Positions 28,666 through 42,700 of a DNA stretch of 64,000 nt are shown piece after piece. Below the pieces are notes generated by a model. It saw nothing but the letters and a program-made list of their open reading frames with translations. It did not search any database and was not told the DNA's origin. Within the stretch, counting starts at the first letter, position 1; each line of letters starts with the position of its first letter. The stretch comes from Dimorphilus gyrociliatus (taxonomy: Eukaryota; Annelida; Polychaeta; Dinophilidae), in the NCBI GenBank assembly GCA_904063045.1, contig CAJFCJ010000001.1:565501-629500 (forward strand), in the 5' to 3' direction. The translations under genes and the position numbers were made by a program.

Positions 28666-30245
28666 ATGAATTACGGTGACTATCCACATCCAACACACCA
28701 AAATAAATTCGGTGGGAAAGTTCCACCAAATCGACATTGGAATAGACAAGATAAATCACACCAACCTTATCAAAGGAAGTCATTTGAACATAAGACTAAA
28801 TATGAAAAAGATCAATTGAAACATCCTACTGCGAACACTTTGGAAACAAATTGCAGTTTATACACATCGAGTGCTTTTCCATATTTTCGTCATCCTCGTG
28901 AAATTGGATCTTTTTCAATGGATGAGAATAGAGAATACTTAAACAATAGAAGTCAATTACGATACTACAACGAAGCACAGGCAAAGTCAGGTACTTGTTA
29001 TGACTTGAAAGAGGGCTACGATACTTTTATATCGAAAGATGAAAATTATAAAGAATATTTAGATAGCTTATTGCAATTTATTACTTTGAATGTGGAAAAA
29101 TTTAAAGCTGTCAATCCTTTGAATGATAAAAGCCAAAAAGAAACGTATGTAAAGAAGTAGCTGTGATTTATGCAGGATATTAATATTTTCTTTTATTTAT
29201 TATTCATATAGTGATATATGTACGGATTTTGTATGTTGGAGAGGACTATTAACTAAAATATTAGGAACTCCTTATTTGGATCGTCAGCAAAATTCTTGGA
29301 AGCTTGCTGTTATTAAATATAGAAACTCGTATTATATGTGTGAATACGATACTGAAGAAAGAAAGCGAGAAGCAGAGAATATGACTGAAAAGCATAAAGC
29401 GATGAGTTATTGGGGATGGAAGTTTGAAAACTGTGTGTTGAGTGACACAGAAGATGGAGTACCTAATGCGGAAGAGCCCGTAAACAATAATTTATCATTT
29501 GTTTCAGTTGTCAGATCAAGATTGGAAAATCATTCGTTAGGTACAAATTTATTGAATATTTAACAATTCTTTAATAAAGTCTTTAAAAATTATTATCTAG
29601 TATACGGAGGGGAAGTGGATGGTTATGAGAAAAAACCGGATGGTTCTTGTCAATACATTGAACTGAAAACGAATTTAGCCTTAAAAAATATTCACGTTGA
29701 AAAAGGATTTAAAAGGTTTGTACTGTAATTCGTATTCCTCAAAAATTTATTAATTACATTTATAATAGAGTTAAACAGTTAAAAAATTGGCTACAATCAT
29801 TCCTGCTGAATATTCCAAAGATTGTTGTGGGTTTTCGTGATGACAATGGTATAGTTGATAATCTTGAGAGTTTTGAGACTTCAAAAATTCCAACTATTCA
29901 CGGAAAAAACTTTTGGGACGCTTGCGTTTGTTTTAATTATCTAAAAGAGTTTTTAGATTGGGTTAAAAGTATTGTTACTCACGACGCAGACGAAATTATA
30001 AGGTTCTAGATAAATTATATAGGAATTGTAAGATAAATTCATTTTTTCTTTTTAGCATGCCATATGTCTTTGAATTTGTACCTCATACTGGTAGAACTCA
30101 TTATCGGAAATGCTCAGAAGAAGAAATGTCTCAATACTGTTTTATTCCTAAATGGTACTTTGAATTCGTTGAAAATCATTTTAAATCTGATGGAACAAAC
30201 CTATTAAAATATAGTCGAAATTATCAAGAAAACGATCAAAGTTAG
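28666..30245 (+). CDS. DXO: Decapping and exoribonuclease protein DXO/Rai1
   Basis: RNA cap quality-control enzyme of 448 aa that removes incomplete or NAD caps and degrades RNA 5' to 3'. Exons: 28666-29144, 29212-29540, 29601-29715, 29769-30002, 30056-30245. A low-complexity polar N-terminus (about 1-55) precedes the fold: FPYFRHPREIGSFSMD, FVCWRGLLTKIL, WGWKFEN, then the active-site blocks YGGEVDGYE and CQYIELKTN (GExD and ELK, which bind the two metals), IVVGFRDDNG and ESFETSKIP. These are the diagnostic DXO/Rai1 motifs. Human DXO has 396 aa; the difference is mainly N-terminal. A cryptic donor at the stop (CAAA|GTTAGT) leaves a small chance of one more exon. Confidence 0.92.
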
Positions 30246-33200
30246 TTTAGCCAAAAACAAAATAAAAACAATAATTTTTGATTATATAAATTATACTAAT
30301 TCTTGAGAAATTTTTGAAGAAGATGCCCCTAATCTTGAGTAAGAAGCAAATCAATTGAATCCTTATACTTCTCAAGGAAGAGATGAATTGAATGAAAACA
30401 CTTTAACAAGAATAAAAGCAGAAGATCTATTAAATATTTTTGTAAATATACTGTATATATATAAATTTATGTATACTTTTATATATATATACTAATATAT
30501 GTATATGTTGTCGTTGTATTAAAAGTTAATTCATACAAATAGATCCTATTGTTTTTTTCATAGATTCTGTTAATATATTGTAAATAAAACTTTTAGTGTT
30601 AAATAAGATAAAAAGAACATTTATTATTATATAATACATTACTGTATTGCAATAGTAATCATCAGAGTACTTGTGAAAACCTTATAAGTTTATAAATTAA
30701 ACTTGGTTTTTGTCTATTATTATACTTTAGATATTAGCTACTGATACAAGACAAGATATCGAAGGTTTACAAGTATCCTATATATATATATATATATATA
30801 CAATATAATTTTATTGAAATTTAATGACGAAGATTAGATAACGGCTTGCAGTTTTAAGATTTTAGAGGGAAAATTTATCTTTTCATTCGACTTTGTCATT
30901 TATTATCTCAATCTTTCTCTACAGTTGAACCATATATGAGGCTATAGTTATTTAAAGAATTTATATAAAAATCTTAAGTTTAAATATCAAAAATGCAGGG
31001 GAAACTTACAAGTTAAATAATAGAAAACAAAACAAAACGAATTCACGGTCAGAGCATTTTTAAAACAAGCAATAAAAAACAGGTATGGTAGACTATTAAA
31101 TTTTCCCCTTACTTCTTTAAAATACTATTGTTCTTTCAGATAAATGTCGTTGAATCTTTCAAAGAGATAAATATTCATAAAAACTGTCCAAAATTTTTCA
31201 ATTTTTTATGCATAAATCCAATTGTTGAAAAGAAAAAATCAAATGAAAAGTCATCTTAAAAGTTAACCATTTCCATAAAAAGAAACATTTGATCCATCTC
31301 TATTTAAAGGAGAGTTATTACTACGGTAAAATATGAAGATCTCTTTCGTTCTGAAGAGAGAAAAGATGTGAGGTATATTGTATATAGTTCTTATTGTTAT
31401 ATCCGATTATTTACCAATTATGCATTGAATTTATACATTATCCATAAAGAAACGGAGGCCAAACTATTTAGATTTCTTCTTTACCAGTTTACCATGACCA
31501 AAATATTTATTAAATCTGTTTGCTTTCTTCTCTAACGAGAAAAACTTGAGGGAAAAATGAATAATATGCTTAAAAAGTAGGCTAAGACTTTTAATGAGCT
31601 AGATGATAAATTGACAAAGAAAGACGACCGTAAAACGAATGAAATTGAGAAGAAATATTGTTATATTACTATTAAATCCCTATATTCTTCTTCTTCCAAA
31701 ACTAACCACAACAAATGGATATTTTCATGCATATATATCATTTTCATATATTTATTGGTGTATAGAATATTCTTTTCTTTGTCTAAAACACAACACCAAT
31801 CAAAAATTTACAACACCAAACTAATTTCTAATTAGTACTATGATACTATTACAACTTACTATTACTAATTCTACCAATAATACTAACACATACTATGAAA
31901 CACAAACAATCAAAAGGGAAAAGACAATAGGTCTAAATATTGCATATATATATATATAATATAATAATATATTCAAAAATTTTGAACTTTTTTCAAAATT
32001 AAACTATTTCTTTTTTTGCTAAAAAGTTGTCTGCTCCTCTTTTTTTTCTTTTTGAAAAAAAAATCATTTTCTCTTTATATCAACAAGAAATTTTTTGTAT
32101 TTTATGTATTTATGACGTTGATATATAATATAAAATTAATAATTCAGTTTTCTCTCTCTCACCCTCTTTCCCTATATAGATATATATATATATATTAATA
32201 TATTTGGCACATTTGAAATTCTAAAGAGTTATATACTGTATATACTGTATATATATGTATCTTTTCAAAGTTTGTTCCTTGTTTCTAAATTATCTATCTT
32301 TCTTTCCTATATTTTTCTACAACCAATTAGCTACAAAGATAGAAATAAGGATAAAATTGAATGAAATATATGAAAAATTGATTAAACTTGACTATAAAAC
32401 TGATCTATATTAATTTAATCTAAATTAAAATTAATTATTAATAATTTCTAATTAATTTCGTGTAGGAACATTTCTAAGAATTAAAATTAGTATGCTAATC
32501 TAAATTCTAATTCTAAGTTTATAATTATCACATTTTACTAGACATTGAAAATAAACAATTCTATTTGAAAGAAGAAGAAGAAAAAGAGGAAGAAAACAAA
32601 TTTCTTTGTTTTTTTTAAAAAAAAAAGCATTACTTTTTCTCTCAATTTCAAACGTTGAACGATCGTTGTTTCCTTGTCAATTTTTCATCCAAAACTAAAT
32701 TTATTTGAGTATACTATTGCTTATTTATAACATTCTCAAAGAGCTAAATATAGTTGACCAATCAGTAATTGATTATTAAAAAGTCAACTCTTCCTATAGG
32801 TTACATATATTATAACTCCTCCTACCAGAGCTTAGTGTAAATATGCGAATAAAAATTAATATAAAAATTGGTTATAGTTTATTTATAAATAGCGATATAT
32901 AAAGGAAAAGATTACACTTCAATTTCTTATAGGCCGTTATTACCCAAATAGAAAAAATAGTTTGTCAATTAGTATTAAGTATTTAATGCTAATCTGATTA
33001 ATAAACCTTAATGAAATAAAATCTATATATAAATACATGACACCTCAATTTAGGATTAACTCAATATATCTAAGTTAAACCAGTATTTCCAAACAATAGT
33101 ACAATTGATATATAGTATGAGTTAAAATTATTTGTCAACGAGTTAATTGCTTTAGTGTTTGCTTACACGTTTTCAAATCAATAAGATTTTCTCAAGTTAT

Positions 33201-33752
33201 ATAAAATTCTTTAACTTTTTATATCTTTCCCTTATCATATAATAATTAAAAAAAAACTTTAACGCTATTTCTCTTATCATTCAAGTTTTCAATTTCATCT
33301 TTTTGTAACTTTTTTTTCTTTTTCTCTCGCTTAACCTTTCCTTTTTTTTCCTTTCTTTCTATAAACAACTTACAATCTTAAATTACATGTTTGTCATTCA
33401 TTCCTTCCAAAGGCTTTCTTTGAAATTCAACTTATTTTCCTTATATCTACTTCTTTTGATACTGAGATGAAAGGAAACTATTTCGAAATACTTAAATATT
33501 TTCTCTGTTTACAACGAACAGTGTTTTGTTTGTCATTTTAAGCTTAGAATAGAAGGAAAGAAACTGATTTATATTATTCCATTAAATTGTTGTTTTTGAA
33601 ACAAACAAACAAAAAGAAAGAAAAATATCAATAAAAAAATGCAGTGTCTTATAAAGTAAAGAAAAAAAGCCTAAAACAAAAATGAAGTGCCAACAAACAA
33701 GATGGAAAAAGTAAAATAATAAATTAATAAGTCAATAGTATAATTTAACATT
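30246..33752. other. Gene-free AT-rich block between convergent genes
   Basis: About 3.5 kb downstream of both DXO (+) and the IP3R-like gene (-). It carries TA repeats (30779-30800 and around 32177-32196), GA/A-rich runs and several AATAAA motifs (for example in TGTAAATAAAAC near 30580). All frames seen are low-complexity Ile/Tyr/Phe/Lys. The long 3' UTR of the IP3R-like mRNA may extend into it. Confidence 0.55.
30779..30800. repeat. (TA)n microsatellite
   Basis: Eleven uninterrupted TA units. Confidence 0.9.
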
Positions 33753-36700
33753 TCAATCGGAAGAAGCTTGTTTGTCTTGTTTGTGTCTATGTTGTTTTTC
33801 CCATTCTAATTGCTTCTTCTTTTCGATTTGTTTCTCTTTTTCAGCTTCTTCTTCTCTCATTTTATTAACCAAATAAGTCACCTGTTCAGCTAGACTTTCC
33901 AGACGCATTTCGTTCGAATCTTCCTCATGTCTGAGCGATAGCGATCGATTTAGAGGAAAGAAATTATACTTCTCCTTTTCCAGCTAAGGCAAAGTTTAAA
34001 AATCCGTTTAAAAAAATCTATACAAGTCGTATAAATTACAAATAAAACTTACACATCTAAATACGTGGAGCTCCAAAGCCGTATAGTCATTTGACCTAGT
34101 TTCGTCGAGATGTATAAAGAAAAACAGATAGGCCCATTGATTGTGTTCCTTTTTTATATGTTCTTCGAAGCCCTAAGAATATTTGAGGAAGAAATTTAGA
34201 TAGGATAAAACAGAGATAATAGATAAGAAAAAAAACAAACTAACCCCTCCGTGATGTTCAAAATCATAGCTAGCCTTAGAACAAATAAAGCATGCAGATC
34301 TCATATCGTTATCAACTTGCCATTTGTTATCTCGCAATTCTGAGAATGTGTCGACGATGATACCAAAGATAATGTTCAAGCCGATTGTAGTGATAATCAT
34401 CCAAAATGTCAGATCTAGTATGACTTTATATAAATAATACGTAAATGTCTTCTCCTCGGGAATTGATAAAAAGTCATATATCCCAGTGATAAAACCATGA
34501 TGAAGAACAGTAACCGCACACTCATATAGAGTTCGACAGAATAATCCATTCTTTCCCGGATATAAATCTCTAAACGCAGCGAATGATATCAGAGCGTATA
34601 TATAAATGAAGACAAGACCAAACAAGAAGACCCATAATAAAGAATAACCGTTCTGAGTTACAGCCTGAATAGCTCTCCTCAACAATTGATTAAACTGGGC
34701 AATATGGAGTAGATGGAATGCAAAGAAATAACCCCAAAACACTGTGCCAAGTATGGAAAACGTAAACAATAAAAGATACCAAACTGTAGCGAAAGAGACA
34801 AGGTTCACTTGTAGATTACTTTCGTCTTTATCTTCATCGTCTTCCTCTTTCTCCGTCTCGTCTGATTTCTTAAAAAAATTGACTACGCTGTCAAATTTTG
34901 GTAAAGCCGGAGCATTCGTTATAAAAAATGATAATATCACACAAAGAGCAACAAGATTATGCAATCCTCCGAGTACATACGTAACAATAGGTGTTGAACT
35001 ATATCGATAATCTGGCTTTATAACTGAAGTCTTTTCATTCGCCTCCCAAGTTATCATAGTTAATAAAAATAATACAAAAGACAAGAAAATCATTATCATA
35101 TTGAATTGATACCAAAATTTTACAAAGAAACGTGAAAAGGGATTGCCGAGAACTTTTCTTGTATATTTAATATCTTTTATAATATCTTTACTCCAATCCA
35201 TAAAATCTCTCAGTTTATTACTCGGTGATGAACGATCAACTTCGTATTTAAATTTTTCTTTAACATCTTCCCTAAGAACGCTTTTATCCTTAACGCGGAA
35301 GTAGACTTTTTGAAGTTCGTCACCTTAAGATAGACATTAAACATCAATAGATTAGTTTTTATATTAATTCATTGATCTAAAGTAAAAAGAGAATTCTATT
35401 TTCTTTTACATACCTTTTACTATCTCAATACTTAGAGTTGACCTATCGTAAAATTTCCAGATTAAGCTTTTCTCTCCCTTTAAAGGATAGGTGGCACCAC
35501 TTAAGTCCAATACTTTCCTTAGGAAATGAAAATATTTGAAACCTAAGGCAATCAGATCATCTTTTGGGATAACTTCCTCGATTCTTAGGACAGTCATTGA
35601 TCGATTAAAACAGTCAACACAGACTGTAAATATACTTTCATTGTCTATTGCTTCAGCAACATCGTCAGCAATTCCTTGTCCATCAGGTAAACTCTCTTCC
35701 ACTAAAGCCGTTAGTAGATTAACAATAGCCTTCTTTAATTCCATAACGATCTCTGGATCGCAAGCTTGAAATTGGGCTCCTCTTAGCATAAAATTAATAT
35801 AATCAATTATTTTATTGTCATAAACAACCAGCTGATTAGATGTATTTCCGGATGTGAATTCTACCAAAGTGTTTAATAATTCGGTTACTAGTCCTATTGT
35901 ATTTTCATCAATTGATGAATAGAGTAAACTAAGGAATCCAGCAGTTTCCGATATTAAATTCACTGATTTGATATTATCAGGTTGTTCTCTGAGATAATCT
36001 TGTAGCGTTTTATTCTGACCGTCACACATTAGACCTAACAACTTGAGAACTAGTTCGATGTAGCCGTCATCTTCGCAATCGAACTCGTCAAGATTTCCCA
36101 TTGTCTCTCGAATCATTTGTTCAATCGCTTCATCTGTTAACTCCTCTCCATTGTTCGTCGGGGCTATTTGATTTCTTTTACTAGCTATCGAGGACACTCT
36201 ACGCTTAGATTTACCAAATGTTCTGCTGCCCATCGTTCTACTACCCATCGTTCTACTACCCATCATTCTGCTACCCAACATTCTACTTCCCATCGCTCTA
36301 CTTCCCATTATCCTACTACCCAACATCATTCTGCTTCCCATTCGATTGCCGGGTAGTTTATGGGAATTAAGATTCATGGATGACACACCCATATTTAATC
36401 TCGAACCAACAGCCAATGATCCGAAATTATTTGCCGCCATAACCTCCATTTCAGCCATTTTACCATCTTTCATTGCTTTTCTTAAGGCTTTCGCCTGATC
36501 GATTTCGAGTTTAATCTTTTCCTGATGTTGTGCAACTAAAGATCGTCTTTCTTTAATTGATAGGCTAGACAACTGCATACGGGTCTTAACAGCCAAGAAG
36601 AATTTCTCCTCTCTAGTCCCTAAGAAATATAATATAAGACTATCCTGAACCTTTTCATTACCACCAAACAGCATAACCGCCTGAAAAGCTAAAACTTCTC

Positions 36701-39700
36701 GTACTATATCAGAATTATTCTTAGCCAAATGAGATAGAACTTGTAATACTGCATCATAAGAATTTAAAGCATTTTGAACTCCTTCAATCTTCTTTAATAT
36801 TTTTGAAAAAGATTTTGGATCAGTTAACCAATCACCCGGTAATTTTACAATTTCATTATGAATTAAAGCTCTCAATAATTGAAGACATTTGATATCCAAA
36901 CTCTCTTGTTCGATTCTTTCTAATTCCGATGTTGGAAGACTCGACGCGGAAATTCTATATAAAATAAAGGTACTAATATCTACTGTACATACACGCATAT
37001 TGTAATATATCGTTCATTCAAAAGTGATAAATTTGTTAATGTGAATGTGATACATTGTTTGCTAAAGCTTTAACTATTCGTACCTTGGAGATAAATCCGA
37101 TAATCTATATATATTTATATACTGTATAAGATATACCATATAAATATTTGATATGTTATAATATATAAATCTTCTAATGGACAAAGGCCATAAAATTTTG
37201 AAAGAAATACATTTTAGAGAGAATTTTTTGCTATTAGGGATAAATAGCCTCTAATATTGTTTCTCTCTGATCTATCATATATGTCAACCCTTTTCCTAAT
37301 ACTAATAAAGAAAAAGAGTGCTAAATTTTCCTTTATAGTTCACTTTCTAATTAAAAAGAGCATAGTAGTCTTTTCTGGTTTATAAATAAATAATTAATTA
37401 TTTAACTCACTCTAGCTGCTGAACGAGCTTTTTGGCTAAATCATAGCGCTTTACAGCATCCTTCTCTCTTTCGTCAATAAATATTCGCAAATGATCTTGA
37501 AATTCTTGACCGAGTGGTAATTTTTCATCACCCATTGGATCGAAGTATTCTTCGTCGATGGCATAGCCAGTTTGAGCCCTTACCGAGTTTTCTCCTCCGT
37601 ATATTACAGCAAAATTATTAGCAAATATGTTTAACAGGACGTTTATTTCCTCTTCCTTCTCGTAATCTTCGTCGTACTTCTTCCTACTATCCGATTTAAG
37701 ATCTTGAACGAGTCCTGCTCGATTGAATTTCTCTTGAAATTCTTCCATCACCTTTACTGGTAAAGTTGATTGACTAAGAACAGATGTCATACAAGAGGTG
37801 AGATTGTTCATATGCGTAGCATTTGATATCGACTCTCCAACAGCATTCGTAAATTTTGTCAATGAATTCGCCAATTCGTCCAACATATCTGCTTCGCTAG
37901 CGTAGTTTTCAGCATCAGGTTGATAATGTGTTCGAAAGAACACCTGTAAAAATGGTAGGACGGCATCAAAAGCAAAATGTAAATTTCCATGAAACGATGT
38001 CATCTTTTTTGAGTCCATACCACTACTCATAGCATCGTTTAATTCTTCGGCGTTGCCCAATGATATAATATTCGATTTTTGGGTACTAATAAGAAAATCA
38101 AATGTGATTTCAATGTATAATAAATAGATAGAGACTATATAAAAAAAAAAACTAACGTTTTACTGGGTGCTTTCTTTAACAACGATTTAGTAAGATCAGG
38201 ATTACTCTCTGCTATCTCAGCTAGAGATATAAAATTCAGGGTTAGAGTTTTAATGAATTTCCACATTGATCTAAAATGTTAATAAGATTATTAATATTAT
38301 TTAATAATAGATATTTGACCAATCATTCTTACTCGAGGTGACCAACTTCTCCAGATTGACCGTCAACCACAACTCCTCCTGCTGTATTCAAATAAACCCA
38401 TAAGAAAAATCTTAAATATGGTCTTTTCTTTATATTATCTATATCCGAACTATTCAAAATATCCATTAATTCTGAAATAGTAAAAATCGTCTGGCATTGC
38501 GATTCAATTGACTGATTTTCGCCTTCGGCACATGTAGCTAAAAGATCGACCATGGATGCAAGATATTCAACCTCCTTCCCTGAACTGGTGAGTAACTTTT
38601 TTCTATTCTCGGCTGGTTGATCAACAATATAGGCAACCTCGGATCGATATTGCATGAAATATTTCATTACATAAGATTGATTACGTTTCAAAGGCAAATT
38701 CAATTCTTCTACTTTTACAACAGCGTTTAATAGATCCAAAAATTGAGGAGAGTTCGCCTTATGTTTAGCGACAATAGACATGATCTTTTGAATTTGATAA
38801 GATAAGATTTTCATACAATTAGTCTTGTTTCCTGTAAAAACTTCAACTAATGCGTCGGCCAATTGCGGTTCTGCACCTTCAATTTCCAAGAGTTTGTCAA
38901 GACGATCGAATAGTCTTTGTTGTACTGTTGCATTTCCCCTAGCTAAGGATTTTAGGAGAACAAAACTATTCTCAAAAATCTGCTTAATTCCAGAATATTG
39001 CTCCATTAATTTTGCATCAATTTGCTGTGCAAAAATTGAAAATACGTCCGATAGAATTCCATGATTATATAATATTGTTTGATTCATCGGATGAGGTTCT
39101 TCCGGTTCGTTATCTAAAGAGCAAAATTCTATCAGCTTATTTAGAATAATATTCATTTCTGTAGTCTGTTCAACTGTCATTTTAGAAGCTGTAAGTCTTC
39201 TCATTACTGGCAATAACTGGTTGACATTTTTTAAAATTTGGCAAGAATGTTCATTGATGAGAATTTGAGCTTGAACTGCTCTTTTGAATAAATTATCATG
39301 GCCTGAGAAATATCGATTAATTAAAGACATGGAACCAACAACCATAGGGTCGTAATTGTATAAGGATAAATCTTTAAACAGTTCAATTACATCAATCCCG
39401 AGTCCTTTAAAAAAGGAAGATTCGTTGAAAAGATCTTTAAGTCGTCTCAGTGCCGAATGATTCGTTCTACAAAAAGAGAGGAAATGTTATTAATTGAAAA
39501 TTAATTACTGCTGTACTAAATCAATTAACGTACCCTGAATTCTCTAAAAAGTCATAATTTTCGTACAAAAGTTGTCCAAGTTCTGGATTAGAATCAGGCT
39601 TATTCGCTTCAGTATAAACTATTTTGAATTCTCTAACAAATCTCTGTGAAACAGTTTATAACAATTAGTTAAATATTATTGATTCAAGTACATGATTAAC

Positions 39701-42700
39701 TAACTTTAAGTCTCAAATTGAATTGATAATTAAAGAAGAGATCGAGTACTTTTATTGCTTGTACTTTAGCATCGGCAATTGCTTTAGATTCAGGACTCTG
39801 CTTATATCTTAAATCATTACGGTAACGTTTCATCACTTCATTTGGAATACTTCCTCCGGCGGGAATTTCATATGGTTTATCATTTCGTCCATCCAATAGG
39901 TTTAGGAAGGGAGTCAATAGAGCTTTGACGTCCTCTCTTTTCTTATAATATCCAAATCTAACGAGATAGTGTACCAATCTCATAACTTGTTCAATTAAGA
40001 TATTATGTCCTATCAAGGAAGCGGTCATATCTTGGTTCCTATCAAAAAACTTTGACAACCAATTGTGTAGCTGTTCAAAATGTTCAGTTCCACTTGTAGG
40101 CAGGTCTTCTTCACTCAATACGTCATCATCATCCAAATCGTCATAAACGTACGTTAAATTAATTCTATCTAGTAGAGAAACATTTTTACCAACATCGATA
40201 AATAAGGCTATAATTAAATGGCAATATTTGGCTCTTAATTGATCAGGTAATTCTTCGTTACTAAGGCAAAGATAGGCTTCTTCCCACGTTAAATAGTTTA
40301 ACTCTTCAGTAATAATTTTCATCGGAAATTCATTCCTACCGTAACATAATTTTCCGAAAAGATCTAACTGATGTTCGAGGAATAGTATATCTTCATCGTT
40401 TTTATGAATTTCAACAAATTCTACCAAAGGAGTCCAAGTTCTCTGTTTATTTGCCGATACGTAAACAACATTCGAATCCTTTCCAATCTTTTGTCCTAAA
40501 TCTGTGTAAAATACACAATTTTTATCGCCTTCCATCAACCATCTTTTAGTTATATGATTTTGATTGTCGGGAATAGAAACGCCGTCACATACGCATAAGA
40601 CACTTAGCAAATCCAAATAACGATAATTCTTATTCTTCTTTAATAAGGAAACAAATTGATCAATATGAGTAATAGTAATACGATCAACAATCTTTCTGTT
40701 ATCCTTAATCAATTCCATAACCATGTGAGCGGCATTTAATCCTAATGAAAATGATAAAGAAATAATCAATGAGAGAAGTAATTATAAAGAAATCAATTGA
40801 CTTACCAACAGGTCCTTCAAACGAAATTTGACTTTCGAAGAAAGATATATGTTTAGCTATATATAGCTCATTTTTTCTACTATTTCCCATTAAATAGGTA
40901 TACAAAAGATCGTAACATTCAACAAACACCTTAATCAAAAATCTCTGATCGCTTGATCCTCTACATGGAAGTTGTAACAAGTTGACGAGTAGTTCAACAA
41001 TTCTTAAATTTCGCATTAGCTTTTGCCTATTCTTATCAGGTTCGGAATTAACAATCATAAACTTTTTAAGCTCATCCAAAGTTGCAACCATTTCTTGACT
41101 ATCTTTCAAAGTTATATTCACTCCCGCCTTTTTCTATATTTAAATATATATATATATATATGTCTATATGCTAATAAAACCGAACATAGAAATCTTTACA
41201 TTCAATTTATTACAATAAGACCGATATATTATTACTATTTCATTATTTGTTTAATCTCATTGCCTAGAGAATTATAGTCATGAATAGCGGGTGAACTAAA
41301 AACGTGTCGTTTTAGGGATTACCCTTGTTTTGGTATGATATTTTATATTATGCGTTTGAATTTTGTTAACTAGTTAAAAAATTAAACTTTTCAATTGGTT
41401 ACTAATAAAAGATGCTTACATTTTCAATCAATTTCTGTATACAAGGCACCATTCCAGCCACAAAGTAAAAGTTATGACAGTGCTCATCTTCAACCTTTTG
41501 TAGTGTAAATGCATCATCGTACTGCATTTCGTTAATCGCTTCAATATGATTTAATTTTGCAGTTGTCCATTTTAAGCTAGCCATTGACGTTCCATCAGCA
41601 TCGCTACCAACATTCTTTTTTCTCTTATATTCATCTAAAGCAAAAAAAAATTCTTTTACTTTCTTTTTAAGTATTTTAGACAAACTTGTTAACTTTACCT
41701 TGGCCTGCGTGTAGCCAATGACCGCTTACTACGTGTTCTATTCTGCAATAAGTTTCGTATTGAATATTGTCTTGTTCCTGTTTTGAAAATATAAAATACT
41801 TGTGAAAAGTTTGTATATAAAATTAAATATTTAGTAATAAAGCTTAAGCTGAAACATAACAATGAAACAAATAGTATAGATACAACTATCATTTTTAGTT
41901 AACGTTTTGAATAATATATCTTTTAATTAATTAATATTTAGTAATAACTGAACAATAAGGGAAGAAATTAAAATATAAGCTATTATTAGTTAAGATAAAA
42001 TTAAACTTATATCTTTAACATGCAGTTTAACTACACAAAGATTTGTATAAAAGGGAGGATAGGAAACGTATAATGCTTAAATTAAATTAAGTCAGTTTTT
42101 TTTTAACCAACAAAACAAACTAAATGATACAATTTCTATTTTGCTATAAAACCTTTCAATTAACACGAATAATTACAGAAAAAAAAAGCATCAAGGATTA
42201 GAAGATCACATCAATTACCAGAACTCCGTCATCAGTTTTCTCCTGTTGGTGTAAAAGTCGTCCAATAAAAGAAAAAAAAAAAAAAAAAGAATAATATTTA
42301 AGAGAAATATTAAGAAATTATTAATGTGAATATTTAAAAAAAAAATCTATAATAGCTATATATGAATAATGAAAATGTAGATATTCTATAGCTATTATCC
42401 GTGCATAAAAAATAGTCTATTGGTAAGATTATATAGAGATATCTCTTAATTTCAGTTTGTTATAGTCACAATACATATATGTATATATATATATATATGT
42501 ATATACTGTATATATTTACATATTTTTATCAGAATGATATCTTTGAATAATTTAAAATTAATGACATTTTTAAAAAAACTAACCAACATAACTGCGTGTA
42601 GTCTAAATACTGTTTTTGGATCTTCGGAATTATTTGTTAGAGATACTTTCTTTTGATCGACTTTTAAATAAGATCTTGTACACATATGCTTTATTCGACA

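Noticed and set aside
31611-32198. Short plus-strand frames in the 30-34 kb gap
   Set aside because: Ile/Tyr/Phe/Lys-rich, no domain, typical of random AT-rich DNA.
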